Assembly: GCA_963790325.1 (NCBI GenBank)
Contig: CAWBNY010000002.1
Coordinates: 1,054,001 to 1,118,000, forward strand
Direction of reading: 5' to 3'
DNA from: JAXDMK01 sp963790325
Lineage (GTDB): Bacteria; Actinomycetota; Acidimicrobiia; Acidimicrobiales; AC-14
DNA length: 64,000 bases
Part shown: positions 8,248-16,115 of the stretch, piece by piece
Position numbering within the stretch: the stretch's first letter is position 1
How the letters are laid out: every line of letters starts with the position of its first letter
Notes under the pieces: generated by a model
The model's input: only the letters and a program-made list of their open reading frames with translations
Told to the model about the DNA's origin: nothing
Databases searched by the model: none
Translations under genes and position numbers: made by a program

Positions 8248-9243
8248 GTGACCGACACCAGCCCCTCGGGCCCCGCCCCGGCCAAGAAGGCGACTCGCGC
8301 CCGGAAGACGGCCAAGGCGGCCCCGGCCGCGGCCCCCGAGGCAGCCGCCGCGCCGCCTGCGGCCGAGACGCCCGCCGCTCCGCCGGCCAAGGCCAAGCGG
8401 GCCCCTCGCAAGGCGCCGGCCAAGAAGGCTGCGGCCCCGGCCACGAAGGCCGCCGCCCCGGCCCCGGCGCCCGAGCCCCCCGCTCCGCCCGCACCCAGCC
8501 CGAGCGTGGTGGCCATGGAGAAGCTCAGCGCCGCCATCGCCGAGATGTCGGGCCAGCTGGCCGGCCTGATCGGGATCCAGACGGGAATCGCCGACTCGGT
8601 GGCGACCCTCGTGGCCCAGGGCGAGGCCGCCGCCGGCGCCACGCCCCCGCCCCCGCCCCCCCCGCCCCCCCCGGCCCCCGCCGTCGACATGTCGGGCGTG
8701 ATCGCCGCCCTCAAGAAGGTCGGCGACACTGTCACCACCGCCGTGAAGTCGGCCGTCGCCGCCCGCCCCGCGGCCGAGCCGGCCGCCCCCGTGGCCGATG
8801 CCGAGGAGCCCGCCGCCGACGAGGCCGCGCCCGAAGCGGCTGCGGCCGACGAAGAGGCACCCGCGGCCGACGCCGAGCCCGAGCCCGAGCCCGAGGCCGA
8901 GGCCGAGGCAGCCGCCGAGCCCGAGGCCGAGGCAGCCTCCGAGCCGGAGGCCGCCGCCGAGCCCGAGCCGGAACCCGAGCCGGCACCCCGGGGCACGCGG
9001 GTCGCGGTCGGACACGCCACCGCCAGCAAGAAGGCGTCGGCCAACCTCCCGCCCAGCATCCACAAGTCGGCCTCCGGCCGGCAGGCGCCGCCGGTGGTCC
9101 GCGCTCCCGACACCAGCGAGCAGGGCTACGCCGTGACGATCAAGCCCGCCATCGCCACGGTCCTGGGCAAGTACCTCCCGTTGGCGCTGAAGAAGGTCAG
9201 CGACACCTTCGGCTCGCCGCCGTCGTCGTCGGCCGACGCCTAA
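8248..9243 (+). CDS. Ala/Pro/Glu/Lys-rich low-complexity protein of unknown function
   Basis: Not recognised as a known family. 331 aa, started by GTG 9 nt after a good ribosome-binding site (AGGGAGGA, 8231-8238). Layout: a basic Lys/Ala/Pro N-terminus resembling histone-H1 tails (residues 1-85); a short amphipathic segment MEKLSAAIAEMSGQLAGLIG (about 91-110); a polyproline run of ten Pro; a second helical segment; a long acidic Glu/Ala/Pro repeat region (about 170-250); and a more ordered C-terminus (GYAVTIKPAIATVLGKYLP). No signal peptide. The pattern suggests a scaffold or nucleoid-associated protein, which is only an inference. The reverse-strand gene at 15049-15933 has similar composition. 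Confidence 0.7.
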   Translation: MTDTSPSGPAPAKKATRARKTAKAAPAAAPEAAAAPPAAETPAAPPAKAKRAPRKAPAKKAAAPATKAAAPAPAPEPPAPPAPSPSVVAMEKLSAAIAEMSGQLAGLIGIQTGIADSVATLVAQGEAAAGATPPPPPPPPPPAPAVDMSGVIAALKKVGDTVTTAVKSAVAARPAAEPAAPVADAEEPAADEAAPEAAAADEEAPAADAEPEPEPEAEAEAAAEPEAEAASEPEAAAEPEPEPEPAPRGTRVAVGHATASKKASANLPPSIHKSASGRQAPPVVRAPDTSEQGYAVTIKPAIATVLGKYLPLALKKVSDTFGSPPSSSADA

Positions 9244-9271
9244 CCCGGGAAGGCGGGCCGGGTAGCTCCGG

Positions 9272-9277
9272 TAGCCT
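9272..9277 (+). promoter_or_regulatory. -10 box TAGCCT placed for a leaderless hisS transcript
   Basis: TAGCCT fits TANNNT and is followed after exactly 6 nt by ATA at 9284, the proposed hisS start. Other genes in this window show the same 6-nt spacing to ATG or GTG (18501, 18720, 43306, 44340, 59401), which supports the assignment. Confidence 0.5.
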
Positions 9278-9283
9278 CCGTCC

Positions 9284-10534
9284 ATAACCCAGTTCCAAGC
9301 CTCGCCGGGGACGCGCGACGTCCTGCCCCCCGAATCCCGCCGGTGGGAGCGCCTGGTGGCGCGCTTCGCGGCGCGCGTCGAGCGGGCCGGCTACGGACTC
9401 GTCCTCAGCCCCATGTTCGAGGACGTGGGCGTGTTCGAGCGGGTGGGGGAGGGCACCGACGTCGTCCGCAAGGAGATGTACGACTTCGACGACAAGGGCG
9501 GGCGCCGGGTGGCGCTGCGCCCGGAGGGCACCGCGTCGGTCGTGCGGGCCTACGTCCAGCACCGGCCGCCGGTGCCGTTCAAGGCCTGGTACGTGGCGCC
9601 CAACTTTCGCTACGAGCGGCCCCAGGCGGGACGCTTCCGCCAGCACCACCAGGTCGGCATCGAGGCCCTCGGCACCGACGACGCCGACCTCGACGTGGAG
9701 GTGGTGGCCCTGGCCTGGGCGGTGTGCCGCGACCTGGGCCTGACCCGGATCGAGCTCCTGCTCAACTCCCTCGGCGACGAGGCCTGCCGGCCCGCCTACC
9801 TCGACGCCCTGCGGGCCTTCCTGGCCCAGCGGGTCGACCGGCTCTGCGACGAGCACCGGAGCCGGGCCGCCGAGAACCCGCTGCGGGTGCTCGACTGCAA
9901 GCGGCCCGCCTGCCGGCAGGCCACGGCCGACGCCCCCCACATGATCGAGCACCTGTGCCCGCCGTGCCGGGCCCACTTCGACCGTGTCGTCGCCGGGCTG
10001 CAGGCGCTCGCCGTGCCCGTCCGCCTGGAGCCCCGCCTGGTGCGGGGCCTCGACTACTACACCCGCACCACGTTCGAGCTGGCCGCGGCCGCCCTCGACT
10101 CGGCCCAGAACGCGGTCGGCGGCGGGGGCCGCTACGACAAGCTGGCCGAGGCCCTGGGCGGCCCGCCCACCCCCGGCATCGGCTTCGGGATGGGCATCGA
10201 GCGCCTCCTGCTCGCCTGCGATGCGGAGGCCGTGTTCCCCGTTCCCGACGGGCCGGTCGACGTGTACGTGATCGACACCACCGACGGCATGACCGCGGTG
10301 GTCCTCACCGCCGAGCTGCGGGACGCGGGCGTCGGTGCCGACCGCGCCTTCGACCGGCGGTCGATGAAGGCCCAGTTCAAGCAGGCCGACCGCTCGGGCG
10401 CCCGCCTGGCGGCCGTCGTCGGCGAGCGGGAGGCGGCCGCCGGCACCGTGACCCTGCGCGACCTGCGCTCCGGCGAACAGGAGGTCGTGCCCCGGGCCGA
10501 CCTCGTCGACCACGTGAGGAAGCGCCTTCCATGA
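9284..10534 (+). CDS. hisS: Histidyl-tRNA synthetase, apparent ATA start
   Basis: Charges tRNA-His. Class II motifs are present: the TRDVLPPES opening, motif 2 with FRYERPQAGRFRQHHQVG, the HisRS-specific LVRGLDYYTRT, and GGGGRYDKLAE. The C-terminal anticodon domain ends at VRKRLP. The conserved N-terminus (TQFQASPGTRDVLPPES) lies upstream of the first canonical start codon in frame (GTG 9356). Between the in-frame TAG at 9272 and 9356 there is no ATG, GTG or TTG in this frame. ATA at 9284 gives 416 aa with the expected N-terminus; CTG 9323 would remove part of the conserved region. aspS follows after 10 bp. Confidence 0.93.
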   Translation: MTQFQASPGTRDVLPPESRRWERLVARFAARVERAGYGLVLSPMFEDVGVFERVGEGTDVVRKEMYDFDDKGGRRVALRPEGTASVVRAYVQHRPPVPFKAWYVAPNFRYERPQAGRFRQHHQVGIEALGTDDADLDVEVVALAWAVCRDLGLTRIELLLNSLGDEACRPAYLDALRAFLAQRVDRLCDEHRSRAAENPLRVLDCKRPACRQATADAPHMIEHLCPPCRAHFDRVVAGLQALAVPVRLEPRLVRGLDYYTRTTFELAAAALDSAQNAVGGGGRYDKLAEALGGPPTPGIGFGMGIERLLLACDAEAVFPVPDGPVDVYVIDTTDGMTAVVLTAELRDAGVGADRAFDRRSMKAQFKQADRSGARLAAVVGEREAAAGTVTLRDLRSGEQEVVPRADLVDHVRKRLP

Positions 10535-10544
10535 TGCGGCCAAG

Positions 10545-12272
10545 ATGATGCGGACCGACTACTGCGGGCGCCTCGGCGTCGCCGACGTCGGCCGGGAGGT
10601 CGAGCTCTGCGGATGGGTCGCCGCCCGCCGGGAGCAGGGCAGGCACCTGGCCTTCGTCGACCTCCGCGACCACACCGGCATCGTCCAGTGCGTGGTCGAC
10701 GGCGCCCACGACCTGCGCTCGGAGTACGTGGTGAAGGTGTCCGGCACGGTCCGGGTCCGGCCCGAGGGCACCGCCAACCCCGCCCTCGCCACCGGCGACG
10801 TCGAGGTGGGGGACTGCACGGTCGAGATCCTGTCCCGGGCCGAGCCGCCGCCCTTCCCCGTCTCCGACCGCATCGACGCCGACGAGATGACCCGTCTCCG
10901 CCACCGCTACGTCGACCTGCGCCGCCCCGTCATGCAGCGCCACCTGCGGCTGCGGGCGACGGTGATGTCGGCCGTGCGCCGCACCATGGAGGCCAACGGC
11001 TTCCTCGAGGTGGAGACGCCGCTGCTGGTGGCGTCCACCCCCGAGGGGGCCCGCGACTTCGTGGTGCCCTCCCGCCTCCAGCAGGGACAGTTCTACGCCC
11101 TGCCCCAGAGCCCGCAGCTGTTCAAGCAGCTGCTGATGGTGGGCGGCGTCGACCGCTACTTCCAGATGGCCCGCTGCCTGCGGGACGAGGACCTGCGGGC
11201 CGACCGCCAGTTCGAGTTCACCCAGCTCGACGCCGAGGCCAGCTTCGTCGACCAGGCCGACGTGATCGCCTTCATCTCCGAGGCGGTGGTGGCGGCGGTC
11301 GAGGCCGGCGGCCGGGGCTATCCCGGGATGATCCCCCACATGACCTGGCAGGACGCCCAGGAGCGCTTCGGCACCGACAAGCCCGACCTCCGCTTCGGCA
11401 TGGAGATCATGGACCTCACCCCGGTCTTCGAGCAGACCGAGTTCCGGGCCTTCCTGCCGCCGGCGGCGGTGAAGGGGATCCGGGTGGCGGGCGGGGTCGC
11501 CAGCCACGGCCGGGCCGCCCTCGACCGCCTCGTCGAGCGGGCCAAGAAGGCGGGGGCGGCGGGCCTGGTGTGGATGAAGGTCGACGACGAGTGTCAGCTC
11601 GAATCGCCGGTGGCCCGGTTCCTGTCCGACACCGAGCGCAAGAACCTGCTGGCCGCCACCGAGGCCCAGCCGGGCGACCTGCTGCTCATCGTGGCCGGCG
11701 AGCGGCGCACTGCCAACCACGTCCTCGGCCTCCTCCGCCTCGACCTGGGCCGGCCGCCGGTCACCGAGGGTGGGATCAAGCTGGTGTGGATCACCGACTT
11801 CCCCCTCTTCGAGGGCCTCGACTCCGAGGGCCGGCCGATCCCGGCCCACCACCCGTTCACCATGCCCCACCCGGCCGACATCGACCGGCTGGAGTCCGAC
11901 CCCCTCTCGGTGCGGTCACAGGCCTACGACCTGGTCCTCAACGGGTGGGAGCTGGGCTCGGGCAGCGTCCGGATCCACCGCCCCGACGTCCAGCAGCGGA
12001 TCTTCTCCCTGCTCGGGATCGACCCCGAGCGGGCCCAGCGCAAGTTCGGGTTCCTGCTGGACGCCTTCCGCCACGGCGCTCCTCCCCACGCCGGGTTCGC
12101 CTTCGGCATCGACCGGCTGGTGGCGATCCTGGCCGGGGAGGAGAACATCCGGGAGGTCATCGCCTTCCCCAAGACCCAGTCGGGCGTCGACCCGTTGACG
12201 GGGGCTCCCACCCCCGTCGACGAGCGTCAGCTGGCCGAGCTCGGCCTGCGCCTGCGGGAACCCCCCGCCTAG
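10545..12272 (+). CDS. aspS: Aspartyl-tRNA synthetase
   Basis: Charges tRNA-Asp (possibly also tRNA-Asn where GatCAB is used). An N-terminal OB anticodon domain (GWVAARREQGRHLAFVDLRD) is followed by the class II core: motif 1 region FLEVETPLL, motif 2 FQMARCLRDEDLRADRQFEFTQLD, the bacterial GAD insert (residues about 285-420), and motif 3 GFAFGIDRLVAILAG. The 575-aa length fits bacterial-type AspRS. Two consecutive ATG codons open the gene; the first is used. Confidence 0.96.
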   Translation: MMRTDYCGRLGVADVGREVELCGWVAARREQGRHLAFVDLRDHTGIVQCVVDGAHDLRSEYVVKVSGTVRVRPEGTANPALATGDVEVGDCTVEILSRAEPPPFPVSDRIDADEMTRLRHRYVDLRRPVMQRHLRLRATVMSAVRRTMEANGFLEVETPLLVASTPEGARDFVVPSRLQQGQFYALPQSPQLFKQLLMVGGVDRYFQMARCLRDEDLRADRQFEFTQLDAEASFVDQADVIAFISEAVVAAVEAGGRGYPGMIPHMTWQDAQERFGTDKPDLRFGMEIMDLTPVFEQTEFRAFLPPAAVKGIRVAGGVASHGRAALDRLVERAKKAGAAGLVWMKVDDECQLESPVARFLSDTERKNLLAATEAQPGDLLLIVAGERRTANHVLGLLRLDLGRPPVTEGGIKLVWITDFPLFEGLDSEGRPIPAHHPFTMPHPADIDRLESDPLSVRSQAYDLVLNGWELGSGSVRIHRPDVQQRIFSLLGIDPERAQRKFGFLLDAFRHGAPPHAGFAFGIDRLVAILAGEENIREVIAFPKTQSGVDPLTGAPTPVDERQLAELGLRLREPPA

Positions 12273-12276
12273 GCGG

Positions 12277-13164
12277 TCAGGCGGTCAGGCCCCGGAGGGT
12301 CTGGGGGAACGCGGCCACGCTCGTGACCGATGCCCGGCCGGTGGCGAGGTCGATCCCGGCGAGGAACGTGTACGGCACGCCCCGGAGGGTGAGGGCGGCG
12401 TAGCCGGTGTCGACCCCGTCGCTGGTCACGATGTCGAAGCCGGCCACCGAACCGGCCGGGAACCGCAGGGGCCCGACCGTCTCGAGGGTGCCGTTGTTGG
12501 GCGGGCTCTGCTTCACCAGCAGGTCACGGCGGGTGTCGATGTCGTAGAGGACGGTCGAGGAGGGCGCAGGCACGTTGTTGGTGTAGGCGGCGGCGCTCAC
12601 GCCCGTGGCGGGGGTGACGTCGGCGTTGAGCGTCCCGTCGGTGAACGTGTCACCGGCGAGGAGGGCGGGGCCCATGGCCGGCGTCCGGTCGGACGGGATG
12701 GCCCGCAGGTCCTGCCCGGTGTCGCTCACGATCCGCAGGGCGTCGGCCACCGGGTTGAAGTCGAAGCCGAACTCGGTGCCGGAGAGGACGACGGGGGCGC
12801 CCCGCTCGCCGGAGGCGGTGGGGGCGGCGACCAGGGTGGCGACGAACTCGGCCACGCCGGTCGTCGGGTCGACGGTGTAGAGCGTGCCGGTCGTGCCCAG
12901 CTTGCCCACGCCGTAGACGACGCCGGTCTTCGGCCGGCGGTCGATGCCGATCAGCTGCTCGCCGGGGGCCAGGCCGGAGACGGCCACGTCGGAGCTGGCG
13001 AACACGGGGAAGGCGGTGTTCACGGCGACGATCCGGTTGGTGGTGGTGAGCCCGTACAGGGTGGTTCCCGAGGACTGGGCGCCCGCCCCCGAGGCGGGCA
13101 GGGCCAGGCCGACGGCGGCGGCGGCGGAAACGGCAACGGCCGCCATCCGGTGACGGTTCTTCAA
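12277..13164 (-). CDS. Secreted DUF4394-type protein
   Basis: 295 aa with a signal peptide (basic LKNRHR, hydrophobic Ala/Val stretch, cleavage near GAGAQ). The mature part matches the pattern I know for DUF4394: LYGLTTTNRIVAVN, GLAPGEQLIGIDRRPKTGVVYGVG, LYTVDPTTG, FGFDFNPVADALRIVSDTGQDLR, and AAYTNN with LYDIDTRRDLLVKQSPPNNGTLETVGPL. It probably forms a beta-propeller-like extracellular protein; the function is unknown. TTG 13164 is preferred because AGGGAGAAGAG lies just upstream; ATG 13146 is the alternative. It is convergent with aspS, with 4 bp between the stop codons. Confidence 0.85.
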   Translation of the reverse strand: MKNRHRMAAVAVSAAAAVGLALPASGAGAQSSGTTLYGLTTTNRIVAVNTAFPVFASSDVAVSGLAPGEQLIGIDRRPKTGVVYGVGKLGTTGTLYTVDPTTGVAEFVATLVAAPTASGERGAPVVLSGTEFGFDFNPVADALRIVSDTGQDLRAIPSDRTPAMGPALLAGDTFTDGTLNADVTPATGVSAAAYTNNVPAPSSTVLYDIDTRRDLLVKQSPPNNGTLETVGPLRFPAGSVAGFDIVTSDGVDTGYAALTLRGVPYTFLAGIDLATGRASVTSVAAFPQTLRGLTA

Positions 13165-13260
13165 GACTCTTCTCCCTCGCTCGAACGTACGGGGAAGAGT
13201 TCGGCGCCAGCCGGCGAACCGGATGGCGGGGGCCCGGTCACGGCGTGGGACGATGGCGCC

Positions 13261-14829
13261 ATGGCCCGGGTCCTCGTCAGCGAAACCATCTCCGAGCGGG
13301 GCCTGTCGCGCCTGCGGGACGCGGGCCACGACGTCGACATCCGGCTCGGTCTCAGCCCGGCCGAGCTGGCGGTGGCGGTGAAGGGGGCGGAGGCCCTCAT
13401 CATCCGCTCCGAGACCCAGGTGACGTCGGAGATCCTGGAGGCTGGGACCGACCTGGCGGTGGTGGGTCGGGCCGGGATCGGCCTCGACAACGTCGACGTC
13501 GCCGCCGCCACCCGCCGGGGCGTGATGGTGGTGAACGCGCCCTCCTCCAACGTGCTGTCGGCGGCCGAGCACGCCATGGCCCTGCTGCTGGCGATGGCCC
13601 GCAACGTCCCCCAGGCCCACAACGCCCTCACCGCCGGCAAGTGGGAGCGCTCCCGGTGGGAGGGGATCGAGCTCCACGGCAAGGTCCTGGGGGTGATCGG
13701 CCTCGGGCGGGTGGGAGCGCTGGTGGCGCAGCGGGCCTCGTCCTTCGGGATGCGGCTGGTCGCCTACGACCCCTTCGTCTCCGCCGACCGGGCCCGGCAG
13801 ATGGGCGTCGACCTGGTCGAGCTGGAAGAGCTCATGCGCATCTCCCACTTCGTCACCATCCACCTGCCCCGCACCAAGGAGACGATCGGCCTGCTCGGGG
13901 AGCACATGCTGGGCCTGGCCCGGCCCGGGCTGCGCATCGTCAACACCGCCCGGGGCGGCATCCTCGACGAGGCCGCGCTGAACGCGGCGCTGCGCTCGGG
14001 TCGCATCGGCGGCGCCGCCCTCGACGTGTTCGACAAGGAGCCGACGACCGTTTCTCCGCTGTTCGAGCTCGACAACGTGGTCGTCACCCCCCATCTGGGG
14101 GCGAGCACCCGGGAGGCGCAGGACAAGGCGGGCGAGACCATCGCCGAGCAGGTGCAGCTGGCTCTCAGCGGGGCGTTCGTCCCCTACGCGGTGAACGTGA
14201 GCGCGGCCGAGGCGTCGGAGACGGTGCGGCCCTTCCTGCCCCTGGCCGAGCGGCTGGGGGGGCTGTTCGCCTCGCTGAACGGGGGGGTGCCGTCGATCCT
14301 GGAGGTCGAGTACCAGGGCCACCTGGCCGACTACGACACCCGGATCCTCACCCTGGCCGTGCTCAAGGGCCTGCTGGGGGCGGGCAGCGAGGAGCCGGTG
14401 TCCTACGTCAACGCGCCTCACCTGGCCGCCGACCGGGGGGTGGTGGTGAGGGAGTCGAAGACCACCGCGGCCCAGGAGTACGTCAACCTCATCTCCCTCC
14501 ACGGCGACGACCACGGCCTGGCCGGGACGCTGTTCGGGCTCCGGGACGAGGCCCGGCTGGTCATGGTCGACGACCACGCGGTCGACATCCCGCCGTCGAG
14601 CAACATGGTGGTCGTCCGCAACGACGACCGGCCGGGGATGATCGGCCTGGTGGGGATGACGGTCGGCCGGGCGGGGGTGAACATCTCCGACATGGACGTG
14701 GGCGTGGCCCCCTCGGGCGAGGCCGCCCTGATGGTCCTGTCGACCGACCGGCCGCTGCCGGCCGAGGTGCTCGAGGACCTGCGGGCCCAGCCCGGGATCC
14801 TGCAGGTCCACGCCGTCAGCTCGGGGTGA
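13261..14829 (+). CDS. serA: D-3-phosphoglycerate dehydrogenase
   Basis: First step of serine biosynthesis: oxidises 3-phosphoglycerate to 3-phosphohydroxypyruvate with NAD+. 522 aa, the long type-1 form. Seen: the substrate domain, VGRAGIGLDNVD, the Rossmann motif GVIGLGRVG near 144-152, the catalytic region VNTARGGILDE, the active-site His in VVTPHLGAST, the ASB intervening domain (about 315-440), and a C-terminal ACT domain beginning NMVVVRNDDRPGMIGLVG that probably senses serine. ATG 13261 is chosen over upstream in-frame codons because the protein homology begins there. Confidence 0.96.
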   Translation: MARVLVSETISERGLSRLRDAGHDVDIRLGLSPAELAVAVKGAEALIIRSETQVTSEILEAGTDLAVVGRAGIGLDNVDVAAATRRGVMVVNAPSSNVLSAAEHAMALLLAMARNVPQAHNALTAGKWERSRWEGIELHGKVLGVIGLGRVGALVAQRASSFGMRLVAYDPFVSADRARQMGVDLVELEELMRISHFVTIHLPRTKETIGLLGEHMLGLARPGLRIVNTARGGILDEAALNAALRSGRIGGAALDVFDKEPTTVSPLFELDNVVVTPHLGASTREAQDKAGETIAEQVQLALSGAFVPYAVNVSAAEASETVRPFLPLAERLGGLFASLNGGVPSILEVEYQGHLADYDTRILTLAVLKGLLGAGSEEPVSYVNAPHLAADRGVVVRESKTTAAQEYVNLISLHGDDHGLAGTLFGLRDEARLVMVDDHAVDIPPSSNMVVVRNDDRPGMIGLVGMTVGRAGVNISDMDVGVAPSGEAALMVLSTDRPLPAEVLEDLRAQPGILQVHAVSSG

Positions 14830-15029
14830 ACGAGGACGAGGTCGAGGTCCGCCGGATCCAGCCCTACCAGGCTCGCAAGGCGTACCTCTGCCCCGGCTGC
14901 AACCAGGAGATCGCGGTGGGGACGGGGCACCTGGTGGTGGTGCCGCTGGAGTCCCCCGACCTCCGCCGCCACTGGCACCCCGCCTGCTGGGAGTTCCGTG
15001 ACCGCCGGCGCCTGCCGGCCAGGGGCTGA
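14826..15029 (+). CDS. Small actinobacterial zinc-ribbon-like protein
   Basis: 67 aa, opened by a GTG that overlaps the serA stop (GTGA). The sequence contains RRIQPYQARKAYLCPGCNQEI and ends with HWHPACW, so CxxC plus a His/Cys pair could bind one zinc ion. The same small protein, with the RIQPYQA..CPGC pattern, is widespread in actinobacteria and is often mislabelled an ATP/GTP-binding protein. Its function is unknown; the overlap suggests co-translation with serA. Confidence 0.75.
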   Translation: MNEDEVEVRRIQPYQARKAYLCPGCNQEIAVGTGHLVVVPLESPDLRRHWHPACWEFRDRRRLPARG

Positions 15030-15048
15030 CTCGTCGGCGGGAGCCGGG

Positions 15049-15933
15049 TTACGGCTCGATCTCGGAGGGTGCCGGCTGCTTCCGGGGCGCACGCTTGCGC
15101 GGCGCCTTGGGCGGCGGAGCCGGCTCCGCGACCGTGACATCGGCGACGACCTCCGCGGCATCGGCGACTGGCGCCTCGGCGGCGGCCGCCGGCGCCTCGG
15201 GCGCGGCGACCGGCGCCTCGGGCGCAGCGACTGGCGTTTCGGCGGCGGCCGCCGGCGCCTCGGGTGCGGCCGGCGGCGGGGCGACGCCGGCACCGACGAC
15301 GACCCTCGGGCCGGGCTCCCGCTTGCGGACGGAGACGAGCGTTCCCTGCGGCTTCGATCGGGGCTCGTCGGTGCTCGTCGGCGCCGGCGAGGGGGCGACG
15401 ACCACCGCCGCACCGGGGCCGGACGGGGTCATGTCGGGCTTCGTCTCCGCCTGGGTGGCGGTGGCCATGACCTTCTCCAGCGTCTCGATGACCTCGATGG
15501 CCTTGCCCACCCGGTCGGCGGCGGCCTTGCCGATGGCCTTGCCCGCCTGCTTGGCCGCGTACTTCCCGACGGTCGCCCCGACCGCCTTGGCCGTCGGCGG
15601 TCTGAGCTGCTCCAGGGTGGGAAGCCGGCGGGGGGCGGCCGGGGCCGGACGGACCGCCGCCGGGGCCGGGGCGGAGGCGACGACGGTCGTGCCGGGCCGC
15701 GGCGCGACCACCCATGCCGGCCGGTTGGCCTCCGCCCGGCGGGCGGCCCGGCGGGCCCTCACCCCGCCCAGGGCGGTCGAGACATTGCTCGGCAGGCCAC
15801 CTTTGGCGTCGGCTCCCGTCACCACCCGCGTCGACGCCCCCCCGCCCGCCCGCCAGTCCTCGATGAGCTTGGTGGCCGCGCCGACGCCGCCCGCCAGCAG
15901 TCCCGCGGCCAATCCGTTGCGAAGCGGTTTCAT
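15049..15933 (-). CDS. Ala/Pro-rich protein with a helical core, unknown function
   Basis: Not recognised. Starting at ATG 15933 it has 294 aa. The N-terminus (KPLRNGLAAGLLAGGVGAATKLIEDW) carries a Gly/Ala hydrophobic helix that could be a single membrane span. The middle (about 130-180) is a predicted helix, KAVGATVGKYAAKQAGKAIG, followed by VGKAIEVIETLEKVM. The C-terminus holds an imperfect Ala/Pro/Glu repeat (APEAPVAAPEAPAAAAEAP) and a basic end, APRKRAPRKQ. The composition resembles the protein at 8248-9243. Confidence 0.65.
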   Translation of the reverse strand: MKPLRNGLAAGLLAGGVGAATKLIEDWRAGGGASTRVVTGADAKGGLPSNVSTALGGVRARRAARRAEANRPAWVVAPRPGTTVVASAPAPAAVRPAPAAPRRLPTLEQLRPPTAKAVGATVGKYAAKQAGKAIGKAAADRVGKAIEVIETLEKVMATATQAETKPDMTPSGPGAAVVVAPSPAPTSTDEPRSKPQGTLVSVRKREPGPRVVVGAGVAPPPAAPEAPAAAAETPVAAPEAPVAAPEAPAAAAEAPVADAAEVVADVTVAEPAPPPKAPRKRAPRKQPAPSEIEP

Positions 15934-15955
15934 GATCCGAGCGTCCTCATCCCAC

Positions 15956-15984
15956 TTGACGGGTGGTGAGCAGGCTGTCATTCT
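15956..15984 (+). promoter_or_regulatory. Promoter of the leuA leader
   Basis: TTGACG (15956-15961), a 17-bp spacer and CATTCT (15979-15984) form a sigma-70-like promoter. Transcription would begin near 15991, at or just before the ATG of the leader peptide, which makes the leader peptide itself nearly leaderless. Confidence 0.6.
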
Positions 15985-15992
15985 CGGGCGAG

Positions 15993-16034
15993 ATGTCCGG
16001 TTCCACCTTCGCCACCGACCTGCTCCTTACCTAG
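15993..16034 (+). CDS. leuL: Leucine attenuator leader peptide
   Basis: A 13-codon frame encoding MSGSTFATDLLLT and TAG. It holds three consecutive leucine codons (CTG CTC CTT, 16020-16028) shortly before the stop, the hallmark of amino-acid attenuator leader peptides. It is followed at once by a strong hairpin and then by an intrinsic terminator before leuA. Ribosome stalling at the Leu codons would report the leucine supply. leuA leader peptides of this kind have been predicted in other actinobacteria. Confidence 0.8.
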   Translation: MSGSTFATDLLLT

Positions 16035-16035
16035 C

Positions 16036-16057
16036 GGCGAGCGCCACCGCGCTCGCC
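16036..16057 (+). promoter_or_regulatory. Attenuator hairpin 1 in the leuA leader
   Basis: A perfect 9-bp stem GGCGAGCGC / GCGCTCGCC with loop CACC, starting one base after the leader peptide stop. A ribosome stalled on the Leu codons would be expected to cover its 5' arm. I did not find a convincing alternative (antiterminator) pairing, so the switching mechanism is unresolved. Confidence 0.6.
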
Positions 16058-16059
16058 AG

Positions 16060-16092
16060 AACCTCTCGTGCCTTCGGGCCGGGAGGTTTTTT
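16060..16092 (+). terminator. Intrinsic terminator in the leuA leader
   Basis: The stem AACCTCTCG (16060-16068) pairs with CGGGAGGTT (16080-16088), with one G-T pair. Inside it is GCC-TTCG-GGC, a UUCG tetraloop hairpin (16070-16079). A run of six T follows (16087-16092) and then CTTT. It lies 24 bp before the leuA start, so it can only serve to attenuate leuA. Confidence 0.85.
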
Positions 16093-16115
16093 CTTTCCAG
16101 GAGGACGTACCCCCC

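Noticed and set aside
15989..16068. Antiterminator pairing between CGAGA...GGTT near the leader start and AACCTCTCG
   Set aside because: The bases fit, but the 5' partner would lie at or before the predicted transcription start and under the initiating ribosome, so it is not a credible alternative structure.
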